From Aegicerativicinus sediminis (GTDB lineage Bacteria > Bacteroidota > Bacteroidia > Flavobacteriales > Flavobacteriaceae), in NCBI RefSeq assembly GCF_015476115.1, contig NZ_CP064295.1, positions 1,482,001-1,546,000 on the forward strand: DNA of 64,000 nt. Reading direction: 5' to 3'. The translations under genes were made by a program, and so were the position numbers. Positions 18,508 to 27,370 of this stretch are shown here, piece by piece. A model generated the notes under the pieces. It saw only the letters and a program-made list of their open reading frames with translations, did not search any database and had not been told where the DNA came from. Each line of letters opens with the position of its first letter. The first letter of the stretch is position 1.

Positions 18508-18515
18508 CAAAAGTA
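18508..18515 (-). promoter_or_regulatory. -7 box TACTTTTG upstream of feoA
   Basis: Minus-strand TAnnTTTG match 26 bases before the feoA start. No -33 TTG at 19 bases, so an activator or a second element may be needed. I see no clear Fur or DtxR palindrome. Confidence 0.45.
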
Positions 18516-18556
18516 CAGTAAATTTGGGATTGCGAAAAATAGTTGGCGAAAATCCT

Positions 18557-19222
18557 TTATTCTTTCTCTAGGATTTTGATGTCCTTAAGAAGTTTTTCTA
18601 TATCCTCTTTATTGGTACCATCATAAAATCCACGTATTTGCCCCTTGGCATCCACCAACACAAAATTTTCTGTATGTATCATACCATAAGGATCGCCAAA
18701 GGGTTCGTCCTTAACAGCAAGATAGCTTTTTCGGGCTAAATCATATATCTGTTTGCGGTCGCCCGTTACCAAATTCCATTTACCATCATCCACCCCTTTT
18801 TCTTCTGCATATTTTTTCAATTGGGGTACCGAATCTATTTCTGGTGTTACAGAATGTGAAAGCAGCAAGACATTAGAATCATTTTTTAATTCCTCCTGCA
18901 GGGTCACCATATTGTCGGTCATAATGGGGCAAATGGTTTGGCAGGTGGTAAAAAAGAAATCGGCCACATAGATTTTATCTTTATAATCGTTTTGGGTAAT
19001 GGTATCCCCATTCTGGTTAATTAATGCAAAATCTGCTATACTGTGATATTTCCTTTGGTACTGCACATTTTCGTCCACCATCTCCTCGTTTACCATATTG
19101 GGTTGGTAAATTGGCAACACCTCGGCGGGTTTCAAGATGGTATAAAAAATAGTGATGATAATAAGAGAGAGGATTGCTAATCCGATAAAGAATTTTTTAT
19201 ACGCCCTAAAGAAATTCCACAT
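18557..19222 (-). CDS. SCO1/SenC/PrrC copper chaperone-like thioredoxin-fold protein
   Basis: A 221-residue protein with an N-terminal membrane anchor (residues 12-30). The thioredoxin fold carries the C-x-x-x-C copper motif TTCQTICPIM and the distant His in MIHTENFVLVD. These three are the SCO copper ligands. The family matures the CuA centre of cytochrome oxidase in the periplasm. Transcribed toward feoA with about 75 bases between them. Confidence 0.92.
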   Translation of the reverse strand: MWNFFRAYKKFFIGLAILSLIIITIFYTILKPAEVLPIYQPNMVNEEMVDENVQYQRKYHSIADFALINQNGDTITQNDYKDKIYVADFFFTTCQTICPIMTDNMVTLQEELKNDSNVLLLSHSVTPEIDSVPQLKKYAEEKGVDDGKWNLVTGDRKQIYDLARKSYLAVKDEPFGDPYGMIHTENFVLVDAKGQIRGFYDGTNKEDIEKLLKDIKILEKE

Positions 19223-19338
19223 AGCTCAACAAAGCATCGATTAAAACAGGCACAAAAATACTACTACATTCAAGTTTAACTAAGGCTTTTAACACTTAAA
19301 GACTATCTTTATGCGCATATGAAAAGGAAACCCCAACT

Positions 19339-21279
19339 ATGAGAACTTTTTTCTCACTAATGTTTGTATGGTTCTGCGCCACAGTTTACGGTCAGACCGA
19401 AGAGGTTTGGGTGCAGCAATTAATGGAGGCTGAAACCAAATCGGCCTTGCGTATACAACAGCTGCAAACCAATGCCAACACTGCTAATTACGATTTAAAA
19501 TACCATCGGTTAGAATTTAATGTGGATCCTGCGGTCGCATCCATTTCTGGTACTGTTACAAGTTATTTTGTGGCTAAGGAGAATTTGAATTCGGTGGTGT
19601 TTGAGTTGACTCAAAATATGACCGTTACAGACGTGATTCAAAGGGAAACCAACTTATCCTTTACTCAAAATTCTGATGATGAGGTGGTCATAACCTTGAC
19701 AGCCACGCAAGCAATTGGGGTTTTAGATTCCCTGAGCATTACTTATACGGGCACACCCCAAAGTTCAGGGTTCGATTCATTTGAAGCCTCTACCCATAAT
19801 GGTGATCCTGTCTTATGGACCCTTTCTGAACCCTATGGCGCTAAAGACTGGTGGCCCTGCAAGCAAGATTTGAATGATAAAATAGATTCCATAGATGTTT
19901 ACCTCACCATACCTAAATTCAATAGTGATAATGAAGAAAACAAGGCCGTTTCTAATGGCTTAAAGCTAAGCGAAGTTACCACTGGTGACTTTAAGACCAC
20001 TCGATTTAAACATAAATACCCTATACCGGCCTATTTAATCGCCATAGCCGTTACCAATTATAGCGAGTATTCTGAGACCATTGATAACAATGGCAATCCG
20101 TTTGAGTTCGTCAATTATGCCTATCCAGAATATTTAAATTATTGGCAAACAAATTCGCCAGTAACTGTGGATATCATGAATTTCTTTTCGGAAACTTTTG
20201 GGGAATATCCCTTTGCTTCCGAAAAATATGGTCATGCCCAATTTGGCTGGGGAGGCGGTATGGAACATACCACAATTTCCTTTATGGGCAGCATGCAACG
20301 GGGTCTGGTAGCCCATGAATTGGCCCATCAATGGTTTGGGAATAAGGTTACCTGTGGCAGTTGGCAGGATATCTGGATTAATGAAGGATTTGCAACCTAC
20401 TTGTCTGGTTTGGTAGTGGAAGAATTAGATGGAAATAATTCCTTTAGAAGTTGGAAACAATCCCTAGTGCAAAACATTACATCCCAAAATGGTGGTTCAG
20501 TGTATTTGCAGCCCCAGGACACCCTAAATGTTGGACGGATTTTTAATGGACGACTGAGTTATTACAAAGGAGCAATGGTGTTGCACATGCTTCGGAAAAA
20601 ACTCGGCGACCCTACTTTCTATCAAGGGTTGAATGACTTTTTAAACCATCCCGACTATGCCTTTGACTATGCAAAAACAGCTGATTTAAAAGCGGTTTTG
20701 GAAAGCGCTTCAAATGAAGATCTTACAGAGTTTTTTGATGATTGGGTGTATAACCAAGGCCATCCTACCTATGAGGTTCTTTGGAAACAACCCAACGCCA
20801 ACACGGTAGAAATAACACTGAACCAAACCCAAAGCCATGTATCGGTTTCGTTTTTTGAAGCTCCTGTACCAATCCGTTTGGTTGGCAGTGGAGGGGAGGT
20901 GATGGATGTGGTATTGGATCATACTTCCAATGGACAGATTTTTAATGAGACGGTTAATTTTGATGTGAGTTCCGTACTATTCGACCCAGAATTCGATTTA
21001 ATTTCCCGTAACAATAGTGTTACTTTAGGTATGGAGGACCATATTACGGAACAGCTTTCTATCAGTATATATCCCAACCCAACGACGGGCAAGTTTCATA
21101 TTTCAAAACCCGACCAATTTATTATCGATGAAATTAGGTTGCTATCACCTTTGGGGCAAGAAGTTCTAAAAATGCCTTATGCTAAAGAGATAGACGTTTC
21201 CCATCTTGCTGATGGACTGTTCTTTATAGAGCTGAAATCGGAACGGGCTACAATTACTAAAAGCCTGTTAAAAAACTAA
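19339..21279 (+). CDS. M1-family aminopeptidase secreted by the type IX system
   Basis: A 646-residue enzyme with a signal peptide (1-18, ending VYG). The gluzincin motif HELAHQW...NEGF gives the two His, the catalytic Glu and the third ligand Glu, and GGGMEHTT is the substrate-binding G-x-M-E-N variant, with H in place of N. Residues about 568-646 are a C-terminal sorting domain (ISIYPNPTTGKF ... ITKSLLKN) that directs export by the type IX secretion system. Releases N-terminal residues from peptides outside the cell. Confidence 0.94.
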   Translation: MRTFFSLMFVWFCATVYGQTEEVWVQQLMEAETKSALRIQQLQTNANTANYDLKYHRLEFNVDPAVASISGTVTSYFVAKENLNSVVFELTQNMTVTDVIQRETNLSFTQNSDDEVVITLTATQAIGVLDSLSITYTGTPQSSGFDSFEASTHNGDPVLWTLSEPYGAKDWWPCKQDLNDKIDSIDVYLTIPKFNSDNEENKAVSNGLKLSEVTTGDFKTTRFKHKYPIPAYLIAIAVTNYSEYSETIDNNGNPFEFVNYAYPEYLNYWQTNSPVTVDIMNFFSETFGEYPFASEKYGHAQFGWGGGMEHTTISFMGSMQRGLVAHELAHQWFGNKVTCGSWQDIWINEGFATYLSGLVVEELDGNNSFRSWKQSLVQNITSQNGGSVYLQPQDTLNVGRIFNGRLSYYKGAMVLHMLRKKLGDPTFYQGLNDFLNHPDYAFDYAKTADLKAVLESASNEDLTEFFDDWVYNQGHPTYEVLWKQPNANTVEITLNQTQSHVSVSFFEAPVPIRLVGSGGEVMDVVLDHTSNGQIFNETVNFDVSSVLFDPEFDLISRNNSVTLGMEDHITEQLSISIYPNPTTGKFHISKPDQFIIDEIRLLSPLGQEVLKMPYAKEIDVSHLADGLFFIELKSERATITKSLLKN

Positions 21280-21357
21280 ATGCATATTCAACATAAGTTT
21301 TCATAATTGGGTTAAAAGATTACTTTTGTGCCGCTAGACGTATTATATAAATGATCG

Positions 21358-22704
21358 ATGGAGTTTGTAATTAAAATTTCCCAATTTCTACTTAGTTTAT
21401 CCTTACTCATTATACTGCATGAACTAGGACATTTTTTGCCCGCAAAATGGTTTAAAACCAGGGTGGAAAAATTCTACCTGTTTTTCGATGTCAAATATTC
21501 CCTATTTAAGAAAAAGATTGGCGAAACCGTTTATGGTATTGGTTGGTTGCCCTTAGGAGGTTATGTAAAGATCTCCGGGATGATAGACGAAAGTATGGAC
21601 AAGGAACAAATGGCACAGCCACCACAGCCTTGGGAATTTCGTTCTAAGCCAGCTTGGCAGCGTTTGATTATAATGTTAGGTGGGGTAACCGTCAACTTTA
21701 TCTTGGCTATTGTTATCTATATCGGGATGAGCTATTACTACGGTGACCTTATGTTGCCAATCGATAACATCCAAGATGGGATACTTATCGAAAACAATGT
21801 CGCCAAGGAAGCCGGTCTTGAAACAGGGGATAAGATTGTGGCCGTGGATGGTAAAAAGATTGAATACTTTTCGCAACTACCAGAAAATGTGTTGTTCGGT
21901 AACACCATTACGGTAGAACGTGACGGTCAAACCAAAGACGTACATCTACCTGAAGACTTTTTGGCACAGATGATCGACTCTAAAGAACCTTTCTTTATCG
22001 ATTTGCGTATGCCATTTATCGTGGCTCAAATACCGGATTCGTCCCATAACAAACAAAGTGGTTTAAAAGAAGGGGATGTCATTGTCGCATTAAATGACAC
22101 TCCAACCAAATATACAGATCAGGTGGTGCCTGCGCTTGAAAAATATAAGGGTCAAGAAGTAGATGCAACTGTATTAAGGGATAAGCAAAATATCACCATT
22201 CCTTTAGAGGTAAATTCTGACGCCAAATTAGGGTTGGCCTATGCTACTGGGGCAACGCCGAAAACCTTGGAAGAATTGGGTTATTATACTTATGTAACCA
22301 AAAAGTATAATCTGTTTGAATCAATCCCTGTTGGCTTAACCAAGGCAAAGGACAAGCTACTGTCTTATTTTAAGCAGGTAAAAGCAATTTTTACACCTAG
22401 TACAGGGGCCTATAAGGGTGTAGGTGGTTTTAAGGCGATTTATGATATTTTTCCTGCCTTTTGGAGTTGGGAAGTTTTCTGGAGTATCACAGCCTTTTTA
22501 TCCATTATGTTAGGGGTATTAAACCTGTTGCCGATACCGGCATTAGATGGTGGACATGTGATGTTTTTACTATATGAAATGGTCTCTGGGCAGAAGCCTA
22601 GCGAAAAGTTTTTGGAAAAGGCACAGATAGTAGGATTCATTATTTTAATCGCTTTGGTGCTGTTTGCCAATGGCAATGATATTTTTAGGGCCTTTTCAGA
22701 CTAA
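21358..22704 (+). CDS. rseP: Site-2 protease RseP (M50)
   Basis: A 448-residue membrane metalloprotease. The zinc motif HELGH is at residues about 21-25, near the first helix, and the third ligand is in LLPIPALDGGH. A PDZ domain pair lies in the central periplasmic loop (GLETGDKIVAVDG, GLKEGDVIVALND). It cleaves anti-sigma factors within the membrane in envelope-stress signalling. It is the last host gene before the tRNA and prophage. Confidence 0.94.
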   Translation: MEFVIKISQFLLSLSLLIILHELGHFLPAKWFKTRVEKFYLFFDVKYSLFKKKIGETVYGIGWLPLGGYVKISGMIDESMDKEQMAQPPQPWEFRSKPAWQRLIIMLGGVTVNFILAIVIYIGMSYYYGDLMLPIDNIQDGILIENNVAKEAGLETGDKIVAVDGKKIEYFSQLPENVLFGNTITVERDGQTKDVHLPEDFLAQMIDSKEPFFIDLRMPFIVAQIPDSSHNKQSGLKEGDVIVALNDTPTKYTDQVVPALEKYKGQEVDATVLRDKQNITIPLEVNSDAKLGLAYATGATPKTLEELGYYTYVTKKYNLFESIPVGLTKAKDKLLSYFKQVKAIFTPSTGAYKGVGGFKAIYDIFPAFWSWEVFWSITAFLSIMLGVLNLLPIPALDGGHVMFLLYEMVSGQKPSEKFLEKAQIVGFIILIALVLFANGNDIFRAFSD

Positions 22705-22723
22705 ATTTTTTGAATGTTTTATA

Positions 22724-22754
22724 TTTGTATAAAATAAAATTTACCCTATATTTG
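22724..22754 (+). promoter_or_regulatory. Bacteroidota-type promoter of tRNA-Asn
   Basis: TTTG (22724-22727), a spacer of exactly 19 bases and TATATTTG (22747-22754) match the -33/-7 consensus. A second TATATTTG is at 22720-22727. The start would fall near 22,760, about 15 bases before the tRNA. Confidence 0.8.
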
Positions 22755-22775
22755 CGCTCGCAAAAGCGAAAACAC

Positions 22776-22852
<77 letters not shown>

Positions 22853-22853
22853 G

Positions 22854-22891
22854 GCCGGAAGCCGCACCACAAAAGGCTTCCGGCTATTTTT
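22854..22891 (+). terminator. Terminator after tRNA-Asn, phage side of attL
   Basis: GCCGGAAGCC (22854-22863) pairs with GGCTTCCGGC (22875-22884), a perfect 10-bp stem followed by TATTTTT. It lies inside the prophage, so the phage supplies a new terminator for the tRNA it splits. Confidence 0.85.
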
Positions 22892-22912
22892 AAAAACCCT
22901 TCTCACCCTGTC

Positions 22913-22947
22913 ATTTTATCAAACGTTAATAAAATCGTTAATAAAAT
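22913..22947 (+). repeat. Tandem 12-bp repeats next to integrase, candidate arm-type sites (left)
   Basis: CGTTAATAAAAT occurs twice back to back (22924-22935 and 22936-22947). An inverted relative, ATTTTATCAAACG, precedes it at 22913-22925. The integrase ATG overlaps the last copy. The same motif recurs inside attR. Confidence 0.7.
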
Positions 22948-24154
22948 GGCCAAGCGAATAACCTTGCCGAACGGCTGCTCAATGAGCACTCCCTCAGTCA
23001 ACCCGGGGGACTGGAAATCAGGTGGTATATCACTATTAGACACTTACTGGAGGATCCAATACTACTTCTATGATCCATCACATCCAAGGAAAAGAAAACT
23101 TGTTGTAGTCAAGGGAATGAATGAGTTCCATACACTCAATGAAAGGCGTATGGTGACCAAATCACTGATCGAGGACGAGATCAACAATAACCATAATGGC
23201 TTCAACCCATTGCTAGGAAAGTTTGTTGAAGTCATTATCAGAGAAGACAAGGATCTGCATCCAGATCTCAAATTCCTCAAAGCTTTTAGGTTGGCAACCG
23301 AACGGATCAGCTGTACCGATGAGCATCGTAAACAGATTGAATGGTGCCTTGACCGGTTGGAAAAATCCATCGATAAGATGAAAATTGGATTCGTTACCAT
23401 ATCCAATCTGAAGCGAAGCGAACTTAAAAGGATCTTTGACCACGCTGAATTATCCCCAAGCATCCACAATAAGTATCTAGCCTATATCTCCAGCCTTTTT
23501 AAAATTTTGATTGAATACGAATGCTGTGAGATCAATCTGGCCAGGGATATCTCCAGAAAGAAAGTTACCGTGAAGGAACGGGAAGTTATGAGTCCGGAGC
23601 AACATAGAACCGTTGTGAAGTATTTAAAAAACAATTATGAGTCTTTCTATCGTTATGCCGTGATCTTCTTCCATTCGGCAGCCAGATCAGCGGAGCTGAT
23701 GCGTCTCCAAGCCAAGGATGTAGATATCAAGAACCAGGAATATAAAGTTTTGGTGAAAAAAGGGAAATACTATCGTGAAGTGACAAAGGTGATTCTGAAA
23801 GCTGCTCTCCCATTCTGGAAGGAAGCATTGAAAGGAGCCAAGCCAGATGATTATATTTTTTCCAAAGGATTGTCACCAGGCCTCAATCCTATCAAATCCA
23901 ACCAGATCACCAAGCGCTGGTACCGACTCGTCAAACAATCCGATAAAATCAAAGATGATAATGACAAAGTGATTAAGGTGACAGCTGACTTCTATTCTAT
24001 GAAACACTCATTCCTTGACAGCATCTCTGAAGAGGACGCCCAAAAAATGGCAGATCACACAACCTCCAAAACCACCGCAATTTATAGAACAAACCAGAAA
24101 AGACGTGATCGTGAAGTATTGAAAAATATGGAAGTTAAATTGAAGGTGGTTTAG
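22946..24154 (+). CDS. Phage tyrosine recombinase (integrase)
   Basis: A 402-residue integrase. The N-terminal part (to about 110) should bind arm sites, residues about 115-205 resemble a SAM-like core-binding domain, and 210-395 is the catalytic domain. Visible active-site residues are Arg in HSAARSAELMRL, a Lys in the beta-hairpin KKGKYYRE, the block FYSMKHSFLDS, His in ADHTTSKTT and the nucleophile Tyr in AIYRTNQ. The usual H-x-x-R block reads Y-x-x-K here. Integrates the phage into tRNA-Asn. Its start codon lies inside the tandem repeat, so integrase or a partner binding there could control its own expression. Confidence 0.93.
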   Translation: MAKRITLPNGCSMSTPSVNPGDWKSGGISLLDTYWRIQYYFYDPSHPRKRKLVVVKGMNEFHTLNERRMVTKSLIEDEINNNHNGFNPLLGKFVEVIIREDKDLHPDLKFLKAFRLATERISCTDEHRKQIEWCLDRLEKSIDKMKIGFVTISNLKRSELKRIFDHAELSPSIHNKYLAYISSLFKILIEYECCEINLARDISRKKVTVKEREVMSPEQHRTVVKYLKNNYESFYRYAVIFFHSAARSAELMRLQAKDVDIKNQEYKVLVKKGKYYREVTKVILKAALPFWKEALKGAKPDDYIFSKGLSPGLNPIKSNQITKRWYRLVKQSDKIKDDNDKVIKVTADFYSMKHSFLDSISEEDAQKMADHTTSKTTAIYRTNQKRRDREVLKNMEVKLKVV

Positions 24155-24205
24155 ATACTATTATGCTTGGCAATAGGCTACGGCCCCAAGTTTTATTTTT
24201 GAAAT

Positions 24206-24379
24206 ATGAATCCAATGGAAAATTTGCCTAGGAAGTTTGGCCGCTATATGATCACTATTAAACGTTCACATGGTGGCAAAGAGGAACACATTGCAAATTT
24301 TAACCAGCATGGATTTACACCAGTCTATACTAATTTAAGGGCAGATGACAGGATTATTGGGTGGGAATATTATATTTGA
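24206..24379 (+). CDS. Small hypothetical protein, 57 aa
   Basis: Hand translation gives MNPMENLPRKFGRYMITIKR and onward to DDRIIGWEYYI. It is basic at the N-terminus and looks like a small folded alpha/beta protein with no membrane segment. It sits between integrase and the acyltransferase on the same strand, and its stop lies three bases before the ATG of the next gene. Function unknown; an excisionase-like role is possible from position only. Confidence 0.5.
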   Translation: MNPMENLPRKFGRYMITIKRSHGGKEEHIANFNQHGFTPVYTNLRADDRIIGWEYYI

Positions 24380-24382
24380 TTG

Positions 24383-25420
24383 ATGAACCTCTTCTTCCCC
24401 CACGACCACAAACCAAGCCACATAAAATCTCTTGATGGTCTTAGAGGTCTTGCAATCTTATTGGTTTTGGTGGCTCACCTGCATCACTTCCATGACAATG
24501 AAATTTTCCATGTCCTCAGGTTCTATGGCAGGGCGGGGGTGTATTTGTTCTTCGTCCTATCCGCTTACCTTCTCGACAGGCAGATAATCGAAGTATTCCT
24601 ATCAAAAAAAAGTTCTACCGATTATTGGAGATATTACGCCAAAAGAAGGTTCTTGAGGATATTCCCGCTTTATACCGTTGTGCTCATTATTTATCTCATT
24701 TCTGGTGTTTGGCTTGATGGCCCAGGGGATTTTGTAAAGCATCTATTTCTATTAGAAGGTAAGGGAGTATTCTGGTCAATACCTGTTGAGTTTAAGTACT
24801 ATATTTTTTCACCGTTGATTGTATGGGCGTTCTACAGGTTTACGAAATGGAACTTGCCTCTTATGGTTGCAATAATGACATTTATATCTTTAGTATCACT
24901 CTTTCTGTTTTGGCGTAAGTTGATTGGTACCTCAGACTTTTTTCAATCCCTTCCCGCCTTCTTTTTAGGTACGTTTTTGGCCTATATCGATAAGTTCAAT
25001 TCATTTGAGTACAAAAAATATTACAAGGTGTTCGAAGTGCTTTCTATTATTGGGTTGATATTGATACACCCTTTAATTTTTAAATATGTGGGGCTTAGGC
25101 CAAGAATGATGTGGGTAACATACCTATATTTTTCACCTGTACTTCTTGGGGGTATATTTATAAGTGCCAAATATGGACTATTGAAGAAACTATTTGAGGT
25201 GAAATCTTTGCGGTTCATGGGGGCTATAAGTTTCAGCGCATATCTGTTGCACCCAATAATAATTCAAGCAATAAATCTATTAGACTTGTCGCTTACAATA
25301 AAACTAATAATTTATCCCTTTATTTTGGTGGGAGTATGTATCGTGACTTATCGGTTTATTGAGTACCCAGCCTCTAAAACAAAACAATTAAAATTAACCA
25401 CCTTTACGCGGAATAAATAG
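24383..25420 (+). CDS. Acyltransferase 3 family membrane protein, candidate surface-modifying enzyme
   Basis: A 345-residue protein from ATG 24383 with about ten membrane helices. The N-terminus HIKSLDGLRGLAILLVLVAH is the signature of the OafA/acyltransferase 3 family, with the catalytic-type His in LVAHLHH and the R-x-R-I-F-P-L-Y block (RRFLRIFPLYT). Relatives O-acetylate lipopolysaccharide or other surface sugars at the inner membrane. Prophage-borne copies in other bacteria cause lysogenic conversion and block adsorption of related phages; that role is inferred here. It points away from the lysis genes and converges with them. Confidence 0.88.
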   Translation: MNLFFPHDHKPSHIKSLDGLRGLAILLVLVAHLHHFHDNEIFHVLRFYGRAGVYLFFVLSAYLLDRQIIEVFLSKKSSTDYWRYYAKRRFLRIFPLYTVVLIIYLISGVWLDGPGDFVKHLFLLEGKGVFWSIPVEFKYYIFSPLIVWAFYRFTKWNLPLMVAIMTFISLVSLFLFWRKLIGTSDFFQSLPAFFLGTFLAYIDKFNSFEYKKYYKVFEVLSIIGLILIHPLIFKYVGLRPRMMWVTYLYFSPVLLGGIFISAKYGLLKKLFEVKSLRFMGAISFSAYLLHPIIIQAINLLDLSLTIKLIIYPFILVGVCIVTYRFIEYPASKTKQLKLTTFTRNK

Positions 25421-25429
25421 AATTATTCC

Positions 25430-25735
25430 CTATTGTTGGAATGTCAGATGTGTCACGAATCCTGTTAGAAAAAGGAATATTGATTGTTTCCAATAATCTC
25501 TCCAGAAGTCAGGATTATCTTTTCTCTTGGTCGCACGCATTTCCCTCCTTGACTTTCTAATTTCACTTTTAAGTGAATCGTTTGTGGCTTTCTGAGCCTT
25601 GATAATTTCTCGAAGCACATCATTGTTGGCTTTTTGACGAAGCTCCAGCTGAGTGTAGTTCTTGGTGGAGTTACAACTAACCAGTCCAGTGTTCAGAATC
25701 AGAATTAAAGTTAAAAGGTAGATGAAGGATTTCAT
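25430..25735 (-). CDS. Lipoprotein with C-terminal membrane segment, second spanin candidate
   Basis: Read from ATG 25735, 101 residues. It has a signal peptide with lipobox LVSC (Cys21), a charged, heptad-like central region (about 28-75, many K, R and E), and a short C-terminal hydrophobic segment (SIFLFLTGFVTHLTF, about 83-98). A lipoprotein tied to the outer membrane by its N-terminus and to the inner membrane by its C-terminus is the layout of a unimolecular spanin. It lies downstream of a similar protein in the lysis operon. Confidence 0.6.
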   Translation of the reverse strand: MKSFIYLLTLILILNTGLVSCNSTKNYTQLELRQKANNDVLREIIKAQKATNDSLKSEIRKSRREMRATKRKDNPDFWRDYWKQSIFLFLTGFVTHLTFQQ

Positions 25736-25737
25736 GC

Positions 25738-26259
25738 TTATAGGTATTTGTTGGCTAAGAAGAGGGCACCTATGCAAAATGCGAATCCAATGCCTATCAT
25801 TAGTATTGTTGGCGGGGCTTTAACTTTGGCATTTGAATTTCTGAAGCTTTCATCCACTTCTGAAGTTTGGTTATGTTCTAGATTGGTGTTTTCTCCAATT
25901 TCCTCAAAAAGGTTTTCTTTCGTACCGGTTGAATCGGTCTCCTTTTTATTGGTCTCAGAATTATGAATCTCAGCATTGGCCCCATGGATGGTAATGCTCT
26001 TACCAGTGTGATCTGTCACCGTTATAGATTTGTCTGGATCCGCTTGAGTCAGTTTCAAAATGCTATTTTTAGTCAGCTCCAAAACTTCCGAGGTTTCCAC
26101 TTTTTTAATCTCAGCAGTCTTTTTTGAAGTTTTGACTGTTTCCGATTTCAGCTCAGTGTCAATCGTTTCCTTATAGCGTCCCCGCTCGGTATATTTCTGC
26201 TTGGTTCTGCAACCACTCAGGACGGCTAAACCTATTAGGATGATCAATAATTTCTTCAT
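25738..26259 (-). CDS. Unimolecular-spanin-like lipoprotein of the lysis cassette
   Basis: A 173-residue protein: lipobox VLSGC (Cys17), a long polar Lys/Glu/Thr-rich periplasmic part (20-148), and one C-terminal membrane helix (about 151-173, ILMIGIGFAFCIGALFLA). This matches u-spanins such as T1 gp11, which fuse outer and inner membranes in the last step of lysis. Its start overlaps the amidase stop by four bases. Family assignment rests on topology and position, not on sequence similarity that I can verify. Confidence 0.65.
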   Translation of the reverse strand: MKKLLIILIGLAVLSGCRTKQKYTERGRYKETIDTELKSETVKTSKKTAEIKKVETSEVLELTKNSILKLTQADPDKSITVTDHTGKSITIHGANAEIHNSETNKKETDSTGTKENLFEEIGENTNLEHNQTSEVDESFRNSNAKVKAPPTILMIGIGFAFCIGALFLANKYL

Positions 26260-26831
26260 GACAGTGAGTTTAAGGCATTAAACAAGCAAAGAGCAGTTTG
26301 GTTTCTGAACTTATCGTCCAGTAGCTTCTCCAGATCACTAGATGTGGTCATGAATCCCATTTCGAATAACACTGCAGGGCTATAGGTTTCCCTCAGAACA
26401 TGAAAATTGGCTGCTGCCGGTGGGCGCAATTCCAAAGGATATCCATTCGATTTTAAATGGGCAGTGAGCTTGTCGGCTATCTCCTTTCCAGAATTGGAAT
26501 AATAGAAAAAGCGCCCTCCTTTGGCTTGATCCTTTACCCTGAAGGCATCCGCATGGATACTTATAAAAACTGATTTTTTTCCACGTACAAATATGTCTGC
26601 AGCGATCTCACGCTCACGCCTGCAGCGCTCCTCCAATGGCACGTCATACCATTCATTTGTGATGAAATAGGCCTCCTTGCCATTTGCCCAAAACAAGTAG
26701 GACAATTTATTGCCAACAGCTTCATTGACTGAATTCTCCTTAAGCTTCACTTTTCCGTTTGGCCAGTTGAATCCTGTGGATTCTTTTCCCGGCGTTTCAT
26801 AACCATGGCCAGTATCGATTATCGGTATCAT
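26256..26831 (-). CDS. Phage endolysin, N-acetylmuramoyl-L-alanine amidase (Amidase_3)
   Basis: A 191-residue Amidase_3 enzyme with no signal peptide, so it needs the holin for release. Zinc ligands are visible: H in IDTGHG (residues 6-11), E in the KENSVNEAV block and H in SIHADAF. The catalytic Glu is in LFEMGFM. It cleaves the amide bond that joins glycan to peptide. Overlaps holin and spanin genes by four bases each. Confidence 0.92.
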   Translation of the reverse strand: MIPIIDTGHGYETPGKESTGFNWPNGKVKLKENSVNEAVGNKLSYLFWANGKEAYFITNEWYDVPLEERCRREREIAADIFVRGKKSVFISIHADAFRVKDQAKGGRFFYYSNSGKEIADKLTAHLKSNGYPLELRPPAAANFHVLRETYSPAVLFEMGFMTTSSDLEKLLDDKFRNQTALCLFNALNSLS

Positions 26832-27370
26832 GACTGTGGAGTTTTACCCTTGAGATCATCCAGATCTAAAGTATTGTTGAACTTGGTAATCCGCTCCATT
26901 AATGCAGGTGGAGGGAATTTCTTTCCACTCAAGATGTATGCATTCTTTATGGCTGAAAAAGCTGGGTAAAGAAATACGGCCAATCGCATCACTATCAATA
27001 AATAACTTTTGACTATGCTGACTTCTGCAATCAAATGGTTAATCCCTTCAAATAGGAATCCCATTGCAATACATAGGCTGATTTTGATTACAAGGCCTTT
27101 CAGATTTTTCTTGACCTCGAAATCTTTGATTTGGAGATGAAAGATTGATCCAAGAATGTGGTCAATTACAATGGCCACCAATACCAAAACGATGTAATCG
27201 CCATTGGCGATCGTCCAGCTCGTAACTTTTTCGAATAGCCAAGCAATCAATCCGGCCGGAGCCGATATTATCAATAGGGATTTTAGCTTGGCGCTTAGGC
27301 TTCCAGTGAAGGCAAGCACTAGATTGTTAATGAAGAACATAAGCAGGTTGTTTAAAAAAGGGGCTTTCAT
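26828..27370 (-). CDS. Phage holin-like membrane protein
   Basis: A 180-residue protein with about four membrane helices. The segment YIVLVLVAIVIDHILGSIFH followed by a charged turn and a second hydrophobic hairpin resembles the toxin-secretion/phage lysis holin family (Phage_holin_4 type). It lies directly upstream of the endolysin, with a four-base overlap, which is the main support for the role. Confidence 0.75.
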   Translation of the reverse strand: MKAPFLNNLLMFFINNLVLAFTGSLSAKLKSLLIISAPAGLIAWLFEKVTSWTIANGDYIVLVLVAIVIDHILGSIFHLQIKDFEVKKNLKGLVIKISLCIAMGFLFEGINHLIAEVSIVKSYLLIVMRLAVFLYPAFSAIKNAYILSGKKFPPPALMERITKFNNTLDLDDLKGKTPQS

